Made by a program: the position numbers and the translations under genes. This document shows positions 1 through 6,630 of a stretch of 11,039 nucleotides of DNA, one piece after another. Origin of the DNA: Alterinioella sp963975135 (GTDB lineage Bacteria; Pseudomonadota; Alphaproteobacteria; Rhodobacterales; Rhodobacteraceae); assembly GCA_963975135.1 (NCBI GenBank), contig CAXBGQ010000081.1, forward strand, positions 1 through 11,039, in the 5' to 3' direction. Each line of letters opens with the position of its first letter. Position 1 is the first letter of the stretch. The notes under the pieces are model-generated. The model saw nothing but the letters and a program-made list of their open reading frames with translations. It had not been told where the DNA came from and ran no database searches.

Positions 1-717
1 GTCCTTTATCCGTTCGCCGCGGCTCATCTTGAGGCACTGCTGACGCGCCCGCCCGCGGTGGTCAGCTTTCATTTCGGGCTGCCCGGGGACGAGGCCATGA
101 CCGCACTGAAGAACAAGGGGTGCAAGATCCTCTCGTCCGCCACCACCGTGGCCGAAGCGCGCTGGCTGGAGGCACGCGGCGTGGATGCCATTATCGCGCA
201 AGGCTGGGAGGCAGGCGGCCATCGCGGTGTCTTTCTCGATGTCGAACACGACGCGCAGGTCGGGCTGTTCTCGCTGCTGCCGCAGGTCGTGGACGCGGTC
301 GGCCTGCCGGTCATTGCCGCAGGTGGCATCGCCGACGGGCGCGGCATCGCCGCCGCCTTTGCACTGGGGGCCGCGGGCGTGCAGATCGGCACCGGGTTCA
401 TTTCCTCAGAGCAGGCCAACCGCAAGCCCAACCATCACGAGGCCATCGCCAGCGGGTCCGATGACAGCACCCGAGTCACCCGGGCCGGGTCGGGCCGGGC
501 CGCCCGCGCGCACCGCACCGCTTGGCTGGACCGCATGGCACATGTCGGGGCCGCGCCCTTCCCGCTGATGTACCACTATACCGCGCCTTTGATGGAGGCG
601 GATGCAGAGGCACATCAGTTTTCACTTTATGGCCAAAGCAGTCGACTCGCGCCCGCTGGCGACGCTGCTGAACGGCTGAACCGGCTGGTTGCCGGCGCAT
701 TGGCGGCGTTTAGGTGA
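1..717 (+). CDS. Nitronate monooxygenase (2-nitropropane dioxygenase family), 5'-truncated
   Basis: The reading frame is open from the first base, so the gene starts before the window; 238 residues are visible of a family usually around 320-350. Members are FMN-dependent TIM-barrel enzymes that oxidise alkyl nitronates (such as propionate 3-nitronate) to carbonyl compounds and nitrite in the cytoplasm. Visible features are a QGWEAGGHRG segment, whose His corresponds to the family's catalytic base, and AAGGIADGRGIAAAFALGA followed by VQIGTGF, the glycine-rich FMN-phosphate binding end of the barrel. The C-terminal part carries the typical PLMYHY-like segment. Related flavin TIM-barrel enzymes such as FabK-type enoyl-ACP reductase share this half, so the substrate is not certain. 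The stop TGA is at 715-717. The next gene is 283 bp away, so no operon with it is implied. Confidence 0.82.
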   Translation, partial: VLYPFAAAHLEALLTRPPAVVSFHFGLPGDEAMTALKNKGCKILSSATTVAEARWLEARGVDAIIAQGWEAGGHRGVFLDVEHDAQVGLFSLLPQVVDAVGLPVIAAGGIADGRGIAAAFALGAAGVQIGTGFISSEQANRKPNHHEAIASGSDDSTRVTRAGSGRAARAHRTAWLDRMAHVGAAPFPLMYHYTAPLMEADAEAHQFSLYGQSSRLAPAGDAAERLNRLVAGALAAFR

Positions 718-738
718 GCCGCCCCGCCACGCGGCACG
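718..738 (+). terminator. Weak hairpin after the nitronate monooxygenase gene
   Basis: GCCGC at 718-722 can pair with GCGGC at 731-735 around an 8-base loop, directly after the stop codon. Only a short run of T (739-741) follows, so an intrinsic terminator is possible but not strong. Confidence 0.3.
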
Positions 739-1000
739 TTTACCCCCCCACAGAGTAACTCGTTGGATCGGGCGCGTTCGGGACCACGGATAATGGCGCG
801 TTCACGATCAAGGCGAGGGGTCGATCCGGGCCGCTTGCGTGACGTGAAAACAGCCCAGCGCTTCCGTGCGGAGGCACGTTATGGCACTTCAGCTTACGAT
901 TGGTTACATTTCGCACAACTGCGTGAACCGAGCCCCGGCAGAAGTTTACAGGCATGCGCATCGTCCCCATCTTGGCTGCACCAAAGAGGAGGACCGGACC
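739..1000. other. Intergenic region upstream of the cupredoxin gene
   Basis: About 260 bases without a supportable gene. Open frames on both strands cross it but show no protein-like composition and no ribosome binding site. It should hold the promoter of the copper protein gene, yet I could not find a convincing -35/-10 pair. The only clear signal is the ribosome binding site at its right end. Confidence 0.6.
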
Positions 1001-1330
1001 ATGACAGAGACCACCCGCCGCACCGCCATCGCCACGATCCTTGCCGCTCCGCTGGCGCTGAGCGTCCCCCGCGCCCAGGCCGCCACGCATGTGGTTATGA
1101 TCGAACGCTTCGAATATGACCCCGTCAATTTGCAGGTCTCGGTCGGTGACACGGTGACCTTCACCAATCTCGACGGGGCCCCGCATACCGCGACGGCCAC
1201 CGATGGCAGCTTTGACACCGGGCTGTTGACGCGAAATCAATCGGGTTCGATCACCGTTTCGGCGGCGGGCAGTTTTGAATATCTCTGCGTCTTCCATCCT
1301 GCGATGCGCGGCACGATTACCGCCACCTGA
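1001..1330 (+). CDS. Exported type 1 copper protein (cupredoxin, amicyanin/plastocyanin-like)
   Basis: A 109-residue small blue-copper-type electron carrier, expected in the periplasm. The N-terminus has a Tat-like signal (T-R-R-T-A-I at residues 5-10), a hydrophobic stretch and a probable cleavage site after AQA at about residue 27. The mature part is a single cupredoxin domain. The copper ligands are His62 (in GAPHTA) and Cys96, His99 and Met102 in C-x2-H-x2-M followed by RG, the spacing and ending typical of amicyanin. The start at 1001 is chosen because AGAGGAGG lies at about 986-993 with good spacing and the signal peptide begins right there. A frame extension to 866 adds 45 residues with no support. 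There is no methylamine dehydrogenase or other obvious redox partner nearby, so the electron donor and acceptor are unknown. Confidence 0.88.
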   Translation: MTETTRRTAIATILAAPLALSVPRAQAATHVVMIERFEYDPVNLQVSVGDTVTFTNLDGAPHTATATDGSFDTGLLTRNQSGSITVSAAGSFEYLCVFHPAMRGTITAT

Positions 1331-1360
1331 CCCGGACCGGGACGGGGCACAAGGAAAATT

Positions 1361-1383
1361 GGGGGGCCGCGATGCGACCCCCC
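1361..1383 (+). terminator. G/C-rich hairpin after the cupredoxin gene
   Basis: Six G at 1361-1366 pair with six C at 1378-1383. Inside, after one mismatch, CGC (1368-1370) pairs with GCG (1374-1376) around a GAT loop. It lies 31 bases after the copper protein's stop, the usual place for a terminator. The plus-strand 3' side lacks a clean T run, while the minus strand would read AATTTTCC after the stem, so it may act in either direction or only weakly. Confidence 0.45.
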
Positions 1384-1528
1384 GATATGTTCTGAAAAGG
1401 TTTTGGTGATGAAACCGGGTGCGGCGCGTCAAAGCATTGCTCGGAACGCCTGAAGCAGGAGTATATCACTTCGCGGGTCGAAATCTTTGATTTCAGGCAA
1501 CGTTAGGCGATTCAGGTTTTTACATCAG

Positions 1529-1537
1529 TGCTATAGT
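1529..1537 (+). promoter_or_regulatory. Extended -10 promoter candidate
   Basis: TGC followed by TATAGT is a good extended -10 element (TG at 1529-1530, hexamer 1532-1537). No good -35 lies at 16-18 bp, which extended -10 promoters tolerate. Transcription would begin near 1544, giving either a leader of about 260 bases for the ligase gene or a separate small RNA. Confidence 0.4.
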
Positions 1538-1775
1538 GTTCGCGCCCTGACTTTGCGCCGGGCCCGAGGGCCGGACGCCGCCGCCATCATCGAGGCGACT
1601 GCGAAAGAGGCGGCGGCAAGAATGAAGATATCTGACATGGGTCCGGATGCTTTGCGATGTTGCGGGGCGTTTGTGACTATGTGTCGTGCGAGCCGCCCAT
1701 TGGGTTCAAAGTTTTTTCGTGCTCCCGTGCGTGGTGCCTGTTTTTCCTTGGCAAATCACCGCTTTCCCGGTTTCC

Positions 1776-1791
1776 TGTCGCAAAGGCGACA
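1776..1791 (+). promoter_or_regulatory. Hairpin touching the ligase ribosome binding site
   Basis: TGTCGC (1776-1781) pairs perfectly with GCGACA (1786-1791) around an AAAG loop. The stem abuts the ribosome binding site AAGGA at 1793-1797. Formation of this hairpin could affect translation start of the gene at 1806; this role is an inference. Confidence 0.35.
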
Positions 1792-1805
1792 AAAGGACCG
1801 GCGAT

Positions 1806-2939
1806 ATGGCACAATCCGAGCCTCCGTTCTCGATCGGCATCGAAGAGGAATACCTGCTGGTCGATATCGACAGCTGTGACCTGACCGAAGCCCCGCCCGC
1901 CCTGATGGCGGCCTGTGCCGCCGAACTGGAAGGCCAGGTCAGCCCCGAATTCCTGCAATGCCAGATCGAGATCGGCACCCGTGTCTGCGCCAATATTGGC
2001 GAAGCGCGCGAGGATCTGCGCCGCCTGCGGTCCTGTGTGGCGCGTATTGCGGGCGATTTCGGGCTGGCTCCGATTGCCGTATCCTGCCACCCCTTTGCCG
2101 ATTGGAAGGACCAGCCCCACACCGACAAGGACCGCTACAACACGCTGGCGCGCGATCTGGGCGGCGTGGTGGAGCGGATGCTGATCTGTGGCATGCATGT
2201 GCATGTGGGCCTGGGCAACGACGATCTGCGCAACGATCTGATGGGGCAGTTGTCTTATTTCCTGCCGCATCTTCTGGCGCTGTCGACATCCTCGCCCTAT
2301 TGGCAGGGCCGCGATACCGAACTGGCCTCGTACCGGTTGACGGTGTTCGACAACCTGCCGCGCACCGGGCTGCCACCCATATTTCCATCCTTTGGCGATT
2401 ATGAGCGCACGGTTGATGTTCTGATCGAACTTGGCGTGATCGAGGACAGTTCCAAGATCTGGTGGGATCTGCGCCCTTCATCGCGGTTTCCGACGCTGGA
2501 GACCCGGATCTGCGATGTGAGCCCCCGGTTGGAGGATACCCTGACACTGGCCGCGCTCATTCAGAGCCTGTCGCGGATGCTTTTTCGTCTGCGCGAACGC
2601 AATCAGCGCTGGCGGCTTTACGATGCCTTTCTGGTCGAGGAAAACCGCTGGCGGGCGCAGCGCTATGGCACCAGCGAGGGGCTGATCGATTTCGGCCGCC
2701 GCGAGATCGTGCCGTTTGCCGAATTGATGGAAGAACTGATCGAAATGACGGCCGAAGATTCGCAAGCGCTGGACTGCCGGGCCGAGGTTGAAAACGTCCG
2801 CGATATGTTGGCGCGCGGCACGTCATCGCAACGCCAGCGCGCGGTGTATGGCGCGGCGCGGGCCGGTGGCCGGGATCATGGCGGTGCCATGCGCGATGTG
2901 GTGCGCCATCTGATCGAGGAATTCCACGCCGATTTGTGA
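1806..2939 (+). CDS. YbdK-type carboxylate-amine ligase (glutamate-cysteine ligase family 2)
   Basis: A 377-residue soluble protein of the GCS2/YbdK family, ATP-dependent ligases that join a carboxylate to an amine. The E. coli homologue has weak gamma-glutamylcysteine synthetase activity, and the true substrate is generally unknown. Signature segments are GIEEEYLLVD at 11-20 (metal/ATP-binding glutamates), CGMHVHVGL at 128-136 (conserved His pair) and a W-W-D-L-R-P-S-S-R-F-P-T-L-E-T-R block at 219-234. Length matches the family (about 370-390). The start at 1806 is preferred over the upstream frame extension (from 1686) because AAGGA lies at 1793-1797 and family homology begins at PPFSIGIEEEY. 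It stands alone: an 84-bp gap and a new promoter-like region separate it from the next gene. A role in thiol or peptide-like metabolite synthesis is possible but not shown. Confidence 0.88.
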   Translation: MAQSEPPFSIGIEEEYLLVDIDSCDLTEAPPALMAACAAELEGQVSPEFLQCQIEIGTRVCANIGEAREDLRRLRSCVARIAGDFGLAPIAVSCHPFADWKDQPHTDKDRYNTLARDLGGVVERMLICGMHVHVGLGNDDLRNDLMGQLSYFLPHLLALSTSSPYWQGRDTELASYRLTVFDNLPRTGLPPIFPSFGDYERTVDVLIELGVIEDSSKIWWDLRPSSRFPTLETRICDVSPRLEDTLTLAALIQSLSRMLFRLRERNQRWRLYDAFLVEENRWRAQRYGTSEGLIDFGRREIVPFAELMEELIEMTAEDSQALDCRAEVENVRDMLARGTSSQRQRAVYGAARAGGRDHGGAMRDVVRHLIEEFHADL

Positions 2940-2950
2940 TCGCGCGCGCG

Positions 2951-2980
2951 CCTTGCAACACTCCTGCAAAACTTGCTAAT
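2951..2980 (+). promoter_or_regulatory. Candidate promoter of the valine-degradation operon
   Basis: TTGCAA at 2951-2956 (-35) and TAATTA at 2975-2980 (-10) are separated by 18 bases. The region is clearly more AT-rich than its surroundings. The -10 overlaps the palindrome at 2976-2995, a common arrangement for repression. Confidence 0.4.
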
Positions 2981-2995
2981 TAAACACTTGTTCAA
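2976..2995. promoter_or_regulatory. 20-bp imperfect palindrome, probable operator
   Basis: Left arm AATTAAACA (2976-2984) and right arm TGTTCAATT (2987-2995) match as an inverted repeat at 8 of 9 positions, with a 2-base centre. It lies 28 bases before the acyl-CoA dehydrogenase start and overlaps the predicted -10. Size and symmetry fit a dimeric regulator such as a TetR- or GntR-type protein controlling acyl-CoA or amino-acid catabolism. The regulator is not encoded in this window. Confidence 0.5.
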
Positions 2996-3023
2996 TTCTA
3001 TCGGGCGATCAGGGAGACACCGC

Positions 3024-4169
3024 ATGGATTTCGCACTTTCCGAAGAACAGGTGATGATCTTTGACATGGCGAGGAGCTTTGGCGAGGAGCATATCGCGCC
3101 TTTCGCCCGCGACTGGGAGGCTGCGGGAACCATCCCGAAAGCGCTTTGGCCGCAAATCGCCGAGCTTGGTTTCGGCGGGCTCTATGTCAGCGAAGACTAC
3201 GGTGGATCGGGGTTGAGCCGCCTTGACGCAACGCTCGTGTTCGAGGCGCTGGCCATGTCCTGCCCCGCGGTGGGATCGTTCCTGTCGATCCACAACATGT
3301 GCGGCGGCATGATCGACAAATTCGGATCCGACGAGACGAAACAGAAATGGCTGCCCGACCTCTGCACCATGGAAAAGGTGTTTTCCTATTGCCTGACCGA
3401 GCCGGGATCGGGATCAGACGCCGCAGCCCTGCGCAGCCGCGCGGAACGCACCAATGATGGCTATAAACTGAACGGAACCAAGGCCTTCATCTCGGGCGGC
3501 GGATATTCCGACGCCTATGTCACCATGGTGCGCACCGGTGAGGATGGCCCAAAGGGGATCTCGACCGTGGTGGTCGAGGATGGCGCGGATGGCCTGTCCT
3601 TTGGCGCGCTGGAGAAAAAGATGGGCTGGCTGGCGCAACCCACGGCACAGGTGCAGTTCGACGATTGTTTTGTCCCGGCCGGGAACCTGATTGGCGAGGA
3701 AGGCCAGGGTTTCAAATATGCCATGGCCGGGCTCGATGGCGGGCGGCTCAACATCGCGGCCTCGGCGCTTGGCGGGGCGCAGAACGCGCTGGACCTCACG
3801 CTGGCCTATATGGGTGAACGCAAGGCATTCGGCAAAACCATCGACCAGTTCCAGGGCCTGCAATTTCGGCTGGCCGAACAGGAGGTCAGGTTGCAATCGG
3901 CGCGCATATTCCTGCGCCAGGCGGCGTGGAAGCTGGACAATGGCGCGGCCGACGCGTCCAAATTCTGCGCCATGGCCAAGCTTTATGTCACCGACGCCGC
4001 CTTCGATGTGGCCAATCAATGCCTGCAGCTGCATGGCGGCTATGGCTACCTTGCCGACTATGGCATCGAAAAGATCGTCCGCGATCTGCGGGTGCACCAG
4101 ATTTTGGAAGGCACAAATGAGATCATGCGGATGATCATCGCGCGGGCGATGTTGGCGGAGCGCGGGTAA
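3024..4169 (+). CDS. Acyl-CoA dehydrogenase, probable isobutyryl-CoA dehydrogenase
   Basis: A 381-residue FAD-dependent acyl-CoA dehydrogenase. By context it most likely oxidises isobutyryl-CoA to methacrylyl-CoA in valine degradation, passing electrons to electron-transfer flavoprotein. The family signatures are YCLTEPGSGSDAAAL at 122-136 (substrate and flavin binding), FISGGG at 155-160, RKAFGKTIDQFQGLQF at 266-281, and LHGGYGY (336-342) followed by RDLRVHQILEGTNEIM (353-368). Glu362 in the last motif is the expected catalytic base and matches the human ACAD8 position. Length is typical. The start at 3024 has AGGGAGA at about 3011-3017 and begins with the usual MDFALSEEQ. Its stop overlaps the next start by one base (TAATG). 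The family also includes short-branched-chain and butyryl-CoA enzymes; assignment to isobutyryl-CoA rests on the two downstream genes. Confidence 0.9.
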   Translation: MDFALSEEQVMIFDMARSFGEEHIAPFARDWEAAGTIPKALWPQIAELGFGGLYVSEDYGGSGLSRLDATLVFEALAMSCPAVGSFLSIHNMCGGMIDKFGSDETKQKWLPDLCTMEKVFSYCLTEPGSGSDAAALRSRAERTNDGYKLNGTKAFISGGGYSDAYVTMVRTGEDGPKGISTVVVEDGADGLSFGALEKKMGWLAQPTAQVQFDDCFVPAGNLIGEEGQGFKYAMAGLDGGRLNIAASALGGAQNALDLTLAYMGERKAFGKTIDQFQGLQFRLAEQEVRLQSARIFLRQAAWKLDNGAADASKFCAMAKLYVTDAAFDVANQCLQLHGGYGYLADYGIEKIVRDLRVHQILEGTNEIMRMIIARAMLAERG

Positions 4170-5203
4170 TGAGCGATATTGACTGCCGCATTGAGGGCCT
4201 GGCCGGCCGTATCACCCTGAACCGTCCCAAGGCGCTCAATGCGCTGACCTGGGAGATGTGCCTTGAGATCGACAAGGCCTTGACCCAATGGGCCGATGAC
4301 CCGGACGTTGCGCTGTTGATCATCGACGGGCTGCCCTGCGACAAGGCGTTTTGCGCAGGAGGCGATCTGACGGAAATGTATGCCACCGGAAAGGCTGGCG
4401 ATTACAGCTACGGCCAGAGGTTCTGGCAGGACGAATACCGCATGAATGCGCGGCTTTTCAATTTCCCGAAACCCGTCGTCACCTTTCTGCACGGTTTCGT
4501 CATGGGCGGCGGTGTCGGGGTCGGCTGCCATGGCTCGCACCGGATCGTCTGCGACGACACAAGCGTGGCGATGCCCGAATGCAAGGTTGGCCTGGTGCCC
4601 GATGTCGGCGGCTCGCTGATCCTGGCGCGGGCACCGGGGCGGTTGGGTGAATATCTGGGCGTGACCTCGACCCGCATGGGGCCGGGCGACGCGATCCATG
4701 CGGGCTTTGCCGATTACCACCTGCCGCGCGACGGGTGGGCCGGGCTGATCGCCGCGCTGTCCGAAACCGGAGATGTGGCCGCAGTGGACGCCGCCGCCGG
4801 GCCTGCGCCTGTTTCGAAACTGGCCGGGCTGCAGGATGAGATCGACGTGGCCTTCGGCGGCGAAGGGCTGCGCGATATCGTCAACCTGCTGGAAGTAACC
4901 GAGACCGATATGGCCAGCGATGCCTTGAAGGCTATGCAGGGTAATTCCCCGATTTCAATGGCTTGCACGATAGAGCTCATCCACCGCGTGCGCAACAAGG
5001 AGCGGATCGAAGCGGCTTTGGAACTGGAATACCGCTTCACCTCGCAATCCATGGAAAAGGGCGATTTCCTGGAGGGCATCCGCGCCCTGATCATCGACAA
5101 GGACAACGCACCGCGCTGGCGTCATGACGGGCTGAAATCCGTTCCAATGGTCGAGGTCTCCAGCCTCCTTATGCCGCGCGGGCCGCAAAAACTGACATTC
5201 TAA
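4169..5203 (+). CDS. 3-hydroxyisobutyryl-CoA hydrolase (enoyl-CoA hydratase/isomerase superfamily)
   Basis: A 344-residue crotonase-fold thioesterase that releases 3-hydroxyisobutyrate from its CoA ester, a step that keeps reactive methacrylyl-CoA low in valine catabolism. FCAGGD at 61-66 and HGFVMGGGVGVG at 108-119 form the CoA pocket and oxyanion hole. Glu137 (in MPECKVG) and Asp145 (in VPDVGGS) occupy the spacing of the catalytic pair of human HIBCH. The long C-terminal part, including the YRFTSQS-x-DFLEGIRA-like segment, separates hydrolases from plain hydratases of about 260 residues. It overlaps the acyl-CoA dehydrogenase stop by one base, indicating translational coupling, with GGAG at 4157-4160 as a modest ribosome binding site. 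Mis-annotation as enoyl-CoA hydratase is common for this family. Confidence 0.9.
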   Translation: MSDIDCRIEGLAGRITLNRPKALNALTWEMCLEIDKALTQWADDPDVALLIIDGLPCDKAFCAGGDLTEMYATGKAGDYSYGQRFWQDEYRMNARLFNFPKPVVTFLHGFVMGGGVGVGCHGSHRIVCDDTSVAMPECKVGLVPDVGGSLILARAPGRLGEYLGVTSTRMGPGDAIHAGFADYHLPRDGWAGLIAALSETGDVAAVDAAAGPAPVSKLAGLQDEIDVAFGGEGLRDIVNLLEVTETDMASDALKAMQGNSPISMACTIELIHRVRNKERIEAALELEYRFTSQSMEKGDFLEGIRALIIDKDNAPRWRHDGLKSVPMVEVSSLLMPRGPQKLTF

Positions 5204-5215
5204 GGGAGAGGTGCC

Positions 5216-6091
5216 ATGCAGATCGGATTCATTGGTTTGGGCAATATGGGCGCGCCGATGGCCGCCAATCTGGCGGCGGCGGGTCATGATGTGACAGGGT
5301 TCGACCTGAACGCCCCCTGCCCCGACGGCGTGACCGAGGCCGCCAGCGCGGATGCGGCGGCGGCGGGGCGCGATGTCGTCATCACCATGCTGCCCAACGG
5401 CGCAATCCTGCGGGCCGTGGCGGACCAGATCATCCCGGCCATGGCCAAGGGCGCGGTGCTTCTGGATTGCTCCACGGTCGAGGTTGACGCCGCCCGCGCG
5501 GTAGCCGCCGATTGCGCCAATGCGGGGCTCGGCTTTCTCGACGCGCCGGTTTCGGGCGGGGTTGGCGGCGCGGCGGGCGGCACGCTCACCTTCATGGTTG
5601 GTGGCAGCGATGACGCCTTTGCCACTGCCGCGCCGCTCTTTGACATCATGGGCCAGAAGGCGGTGCATTGCGGACCCGCGGGCAACGGACAGGCGGCCAA
5701 GATCTGCAACAATATGATCCTCGGCATCACCATGATCGGCACCTGCGAGGCCTTTGCGCTGGCCGACAAGCTGGGGCTCGACCGGCAGGCGATGTTCGAT
5801 GTGGTCTCGACCTCGTCGGGCTATAGCTGGACGATGAACGCCTATTGCCCCGCCCCCGGCATCGGCCCCGTCAGCCCCGCCGATAGCGGCTATCAGCCCG
5901 GTTTCGCCGCCGAATTGATGCTCAAGGATCTGCGCCTGGCGCAGGCAGCCGCAGAGGCCGCCGATGCCGACACGCCGATGGGTCTGGCTGCCACCAACCT
6001 CTATGAAACCTTTGTCGAGGCTGAGGATGGCAAGGGCCGCGATTTCTCAGCCATGCTGCCCCGGTTCGAGAAACGCCACCGCAACGCCTGA
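5216..6091 (+). CDS. mmsB: 3-hydroxyisobutyrate dehydrogenase
   Basis: A 291-residue NAD-dependent beta-hydroxyacid dehydrogenase converting 3-hydroxyisobutyrate to methylmalonate semialdehyde in valine degradation. The Rossmann motif GLGNMG is at 7-12, right after the start. DAPVSGGVGGAAGGTL at 109-124 is the substrate-binding signature, and GNGQAAKICNN at 156-166 carries the catalytic Lys162 and the conserved Asn166. Length matches characterised MmsB proteins (about 295). The start at 5216 follows an AGGGAGAGG ribosome binding site, 12 bases after the hydrolase stop, so the three genes form one operon. Related glyoxylate/succinate-semialdehyde reductases share these motifs; the valine-pathway neighbours decide the call. 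The next enzyme, methylmalonate-semialdehyde dehydrogenase (mmsA), is not in the window. Confidence 0.93.
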   Translation: MQIGFIGLGNMGAPMAANLAAAGHDVTGFDLNAPCPDGVTEAASADAAAAGRDVVITMLPNGAILRAVADQIIPAMAKGAVLLDCSTVEVDAARAVAADCANAGLGFLDAPVSGGVGGAAGGTLTFMVGGSDDAFATAAPLFDIMGQKAVHCGPAGNGQAAKICNNMILGITMIGTCEAFALADKLGLDRQAMFDVVSTSSGYSWTMNAYCPAPGIGPVSPADSGYQPGFAAELMLKDLRLAQAAAEAADADTPMGLAATNLYETFVEAEDGKGRDFSAMLPRFEKRHRNA

Positions 6092-6407
6092 CGCCCCCGC
6101 GATTCGGGGCCGGGTCAATCCTCGCGCCAGCGACCGCCGTAAGGCGGCCCCGGGATTGACGCGGGCGCGCATCGCACAAACCCTTGAAATGGCGTCTTGA
6201 GGGGCAAATCGCCCCCTCAAGCGCCTCTCAGCAGCCCGGGCAAACCATTGCCGCCTGCGCCAACCCCCGACGGGTTTCACATCCTCATACCAGATTGCGA
6301 CCGTCCGCTTCAGCGGACCGCGGGCGGGCGATGGCCCCGAAGGGGCCTGAGGAGGCGCGCCCTCGCCGCCCGTCAGGGCAACGACCAGTCATCGAAAAAG
6401 GGAAAGG
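6092..6407. repeat. Gene-free region packed with hairpins (extragenic palindromic element cluster)
   Basis: No gene is supportable here. The stretch holds a chain of inverted repeats. These are CCCCG/CGGGG (6095-6109), an 8-bp pair GTCAATCC/GGATTGAC (6114-6121 with 6153-6160) enclosing CCGCC-GTAA-GGCGG (6134-6147), and a long stem at 6191-6225 (GGCG, one bulge, then CTTGAGGGG with its complement). They continue with AACCC/GGGTT (6262-6276), GTCCGC-TTCA-GCGGAC (6303-6318) and GGCCCC-GAA-GGGGCC (6333-6347). The last is enclosed by a 9-bp stem with one bulge (6322-6331 with 6363-6371). Some of these probably end the valine operon transcript. None has a good T run. The density suggests dispersed extragenic repeats. 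Confidence 0.6.
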
Positions 6408-6484
6408 TGGCGCGGTTGACGGGGCTCGAACCCGCGACCCCCGGCGTGACAGGCCGGTACTCTAACCAACTGAGCTACAACCGC
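6408..6484 (-). tRNA. tRNA-Asp (anticodon GTC)
   Basis: On the minus strand the 77-base gene folds as a full cloverleaf. The acceptor arm GCGGTTG pairs with CAACCGC, the D arm has the usual TAGCTCAGTTGGTTAGA form, and the anticodon stem CCGGC/GCCGG holds loop CTGTCAC with anticodon GTC. The T arm contains GGTTCGAGCC. The discriminator G and the CCA end are encoded (CCA at 6410-6408). A T-rich tract follows (complement of 6395-6406), which may end transcription. Confidence 0.97.
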
Positions 6485-6531
6485 CCGCTGCACACACAAG
6501 CGACCCATAAAGGCCCGCTGGCGTGACGGCG

Positions 6532-6560
6532 GTTCTAGGGCCCCCACCCGTCCCCGTCAA
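6532..6560 (-). promoter_or_regulatory. Promoter of tRNA-Asp
   Basis: On the minus strand TTGACG (6560-6555) and TAGAAC (6537-6532) are spaced by exactly 17 bases. The predicted start, near 6525, gives a leader of about 40 bases before the tRNA. The element lies between the tRNA and the end of the transporter gene, so the tRNA can be transcribed independently. Confidence 0.75.
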
Positions 6561-6593
6561 GCGCGGTTTTCCCTGCAAATGCACCGGCACCCG

Positions 6594-6630
6594 AAAAAAC
6601 CTCATCCCCGCCGCAACGGACGACGCGGGG
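6594..6630 (-). terminator. Possible terminator at the end of the transporter gene
   Basis: On the minus strand CCCCG (6630-6626) can pair with CGGGG (6610-6606) at the very end of the coding region, and a run of six T (6599-6594) follows seven bases later, just after the stop codon. The stem-to-T spacing is longer than ideal. Confidence 0.3.

Larger units (their letters stand above)
1384..1805. other. Long structured leader/intergenic region before the ligase gene
   Basis: About 420 bases with no convincing gene. It holds an extended -10 candidate at 1529-1537, a GGCCC/GGGCC hairpin at 1561-1572, a 9-bp inverted repeat (1577-1585 with 1609-1617, 23-base loop) and a short hairpin at 1776-1791 just before the ligase start. 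A run of six T lies near 1709-1715. Open frames through it give arginine- and cysteine-rich, unprotein-like translations. It may be a long 5' leader, or hide a small RNA. Confidence 0.5.

Noticed and set aside
866..1000. Upstream extension of the cupredoxin by 45 residues
   Set aside because: The start at 1001 has a strong ribosome binding site and places the export signal at the N-terminus, as it must be.
740..1432. 230-codon minus-strand open frame over the cupredoxin gene and flanks
   Set aside because: It is antisense to a well-supported copper protein with signal peptide and ligands; its composition is unprotein-like.
1686..1805. Extension of the ligase to an upstream start
   Set aside because: Family similarity begins just after 1806, where a ribosome binding site is correctly placed; the extra 40 residues resemble nothing known.
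1487..1879. 130-codon plus-strand open frame before the ligase gene
   Set aside because: It overlaps the true ligase start in another frame, lacks a ribosome binding site and reads as Arg/Cys-rich noise.
1939..2547. 202-codon minus-strand open frame inside the ligase gene
   Set aside because: Shadow frame: Arg/Pro/Cys-rich, antisense to a conserved enzyme.
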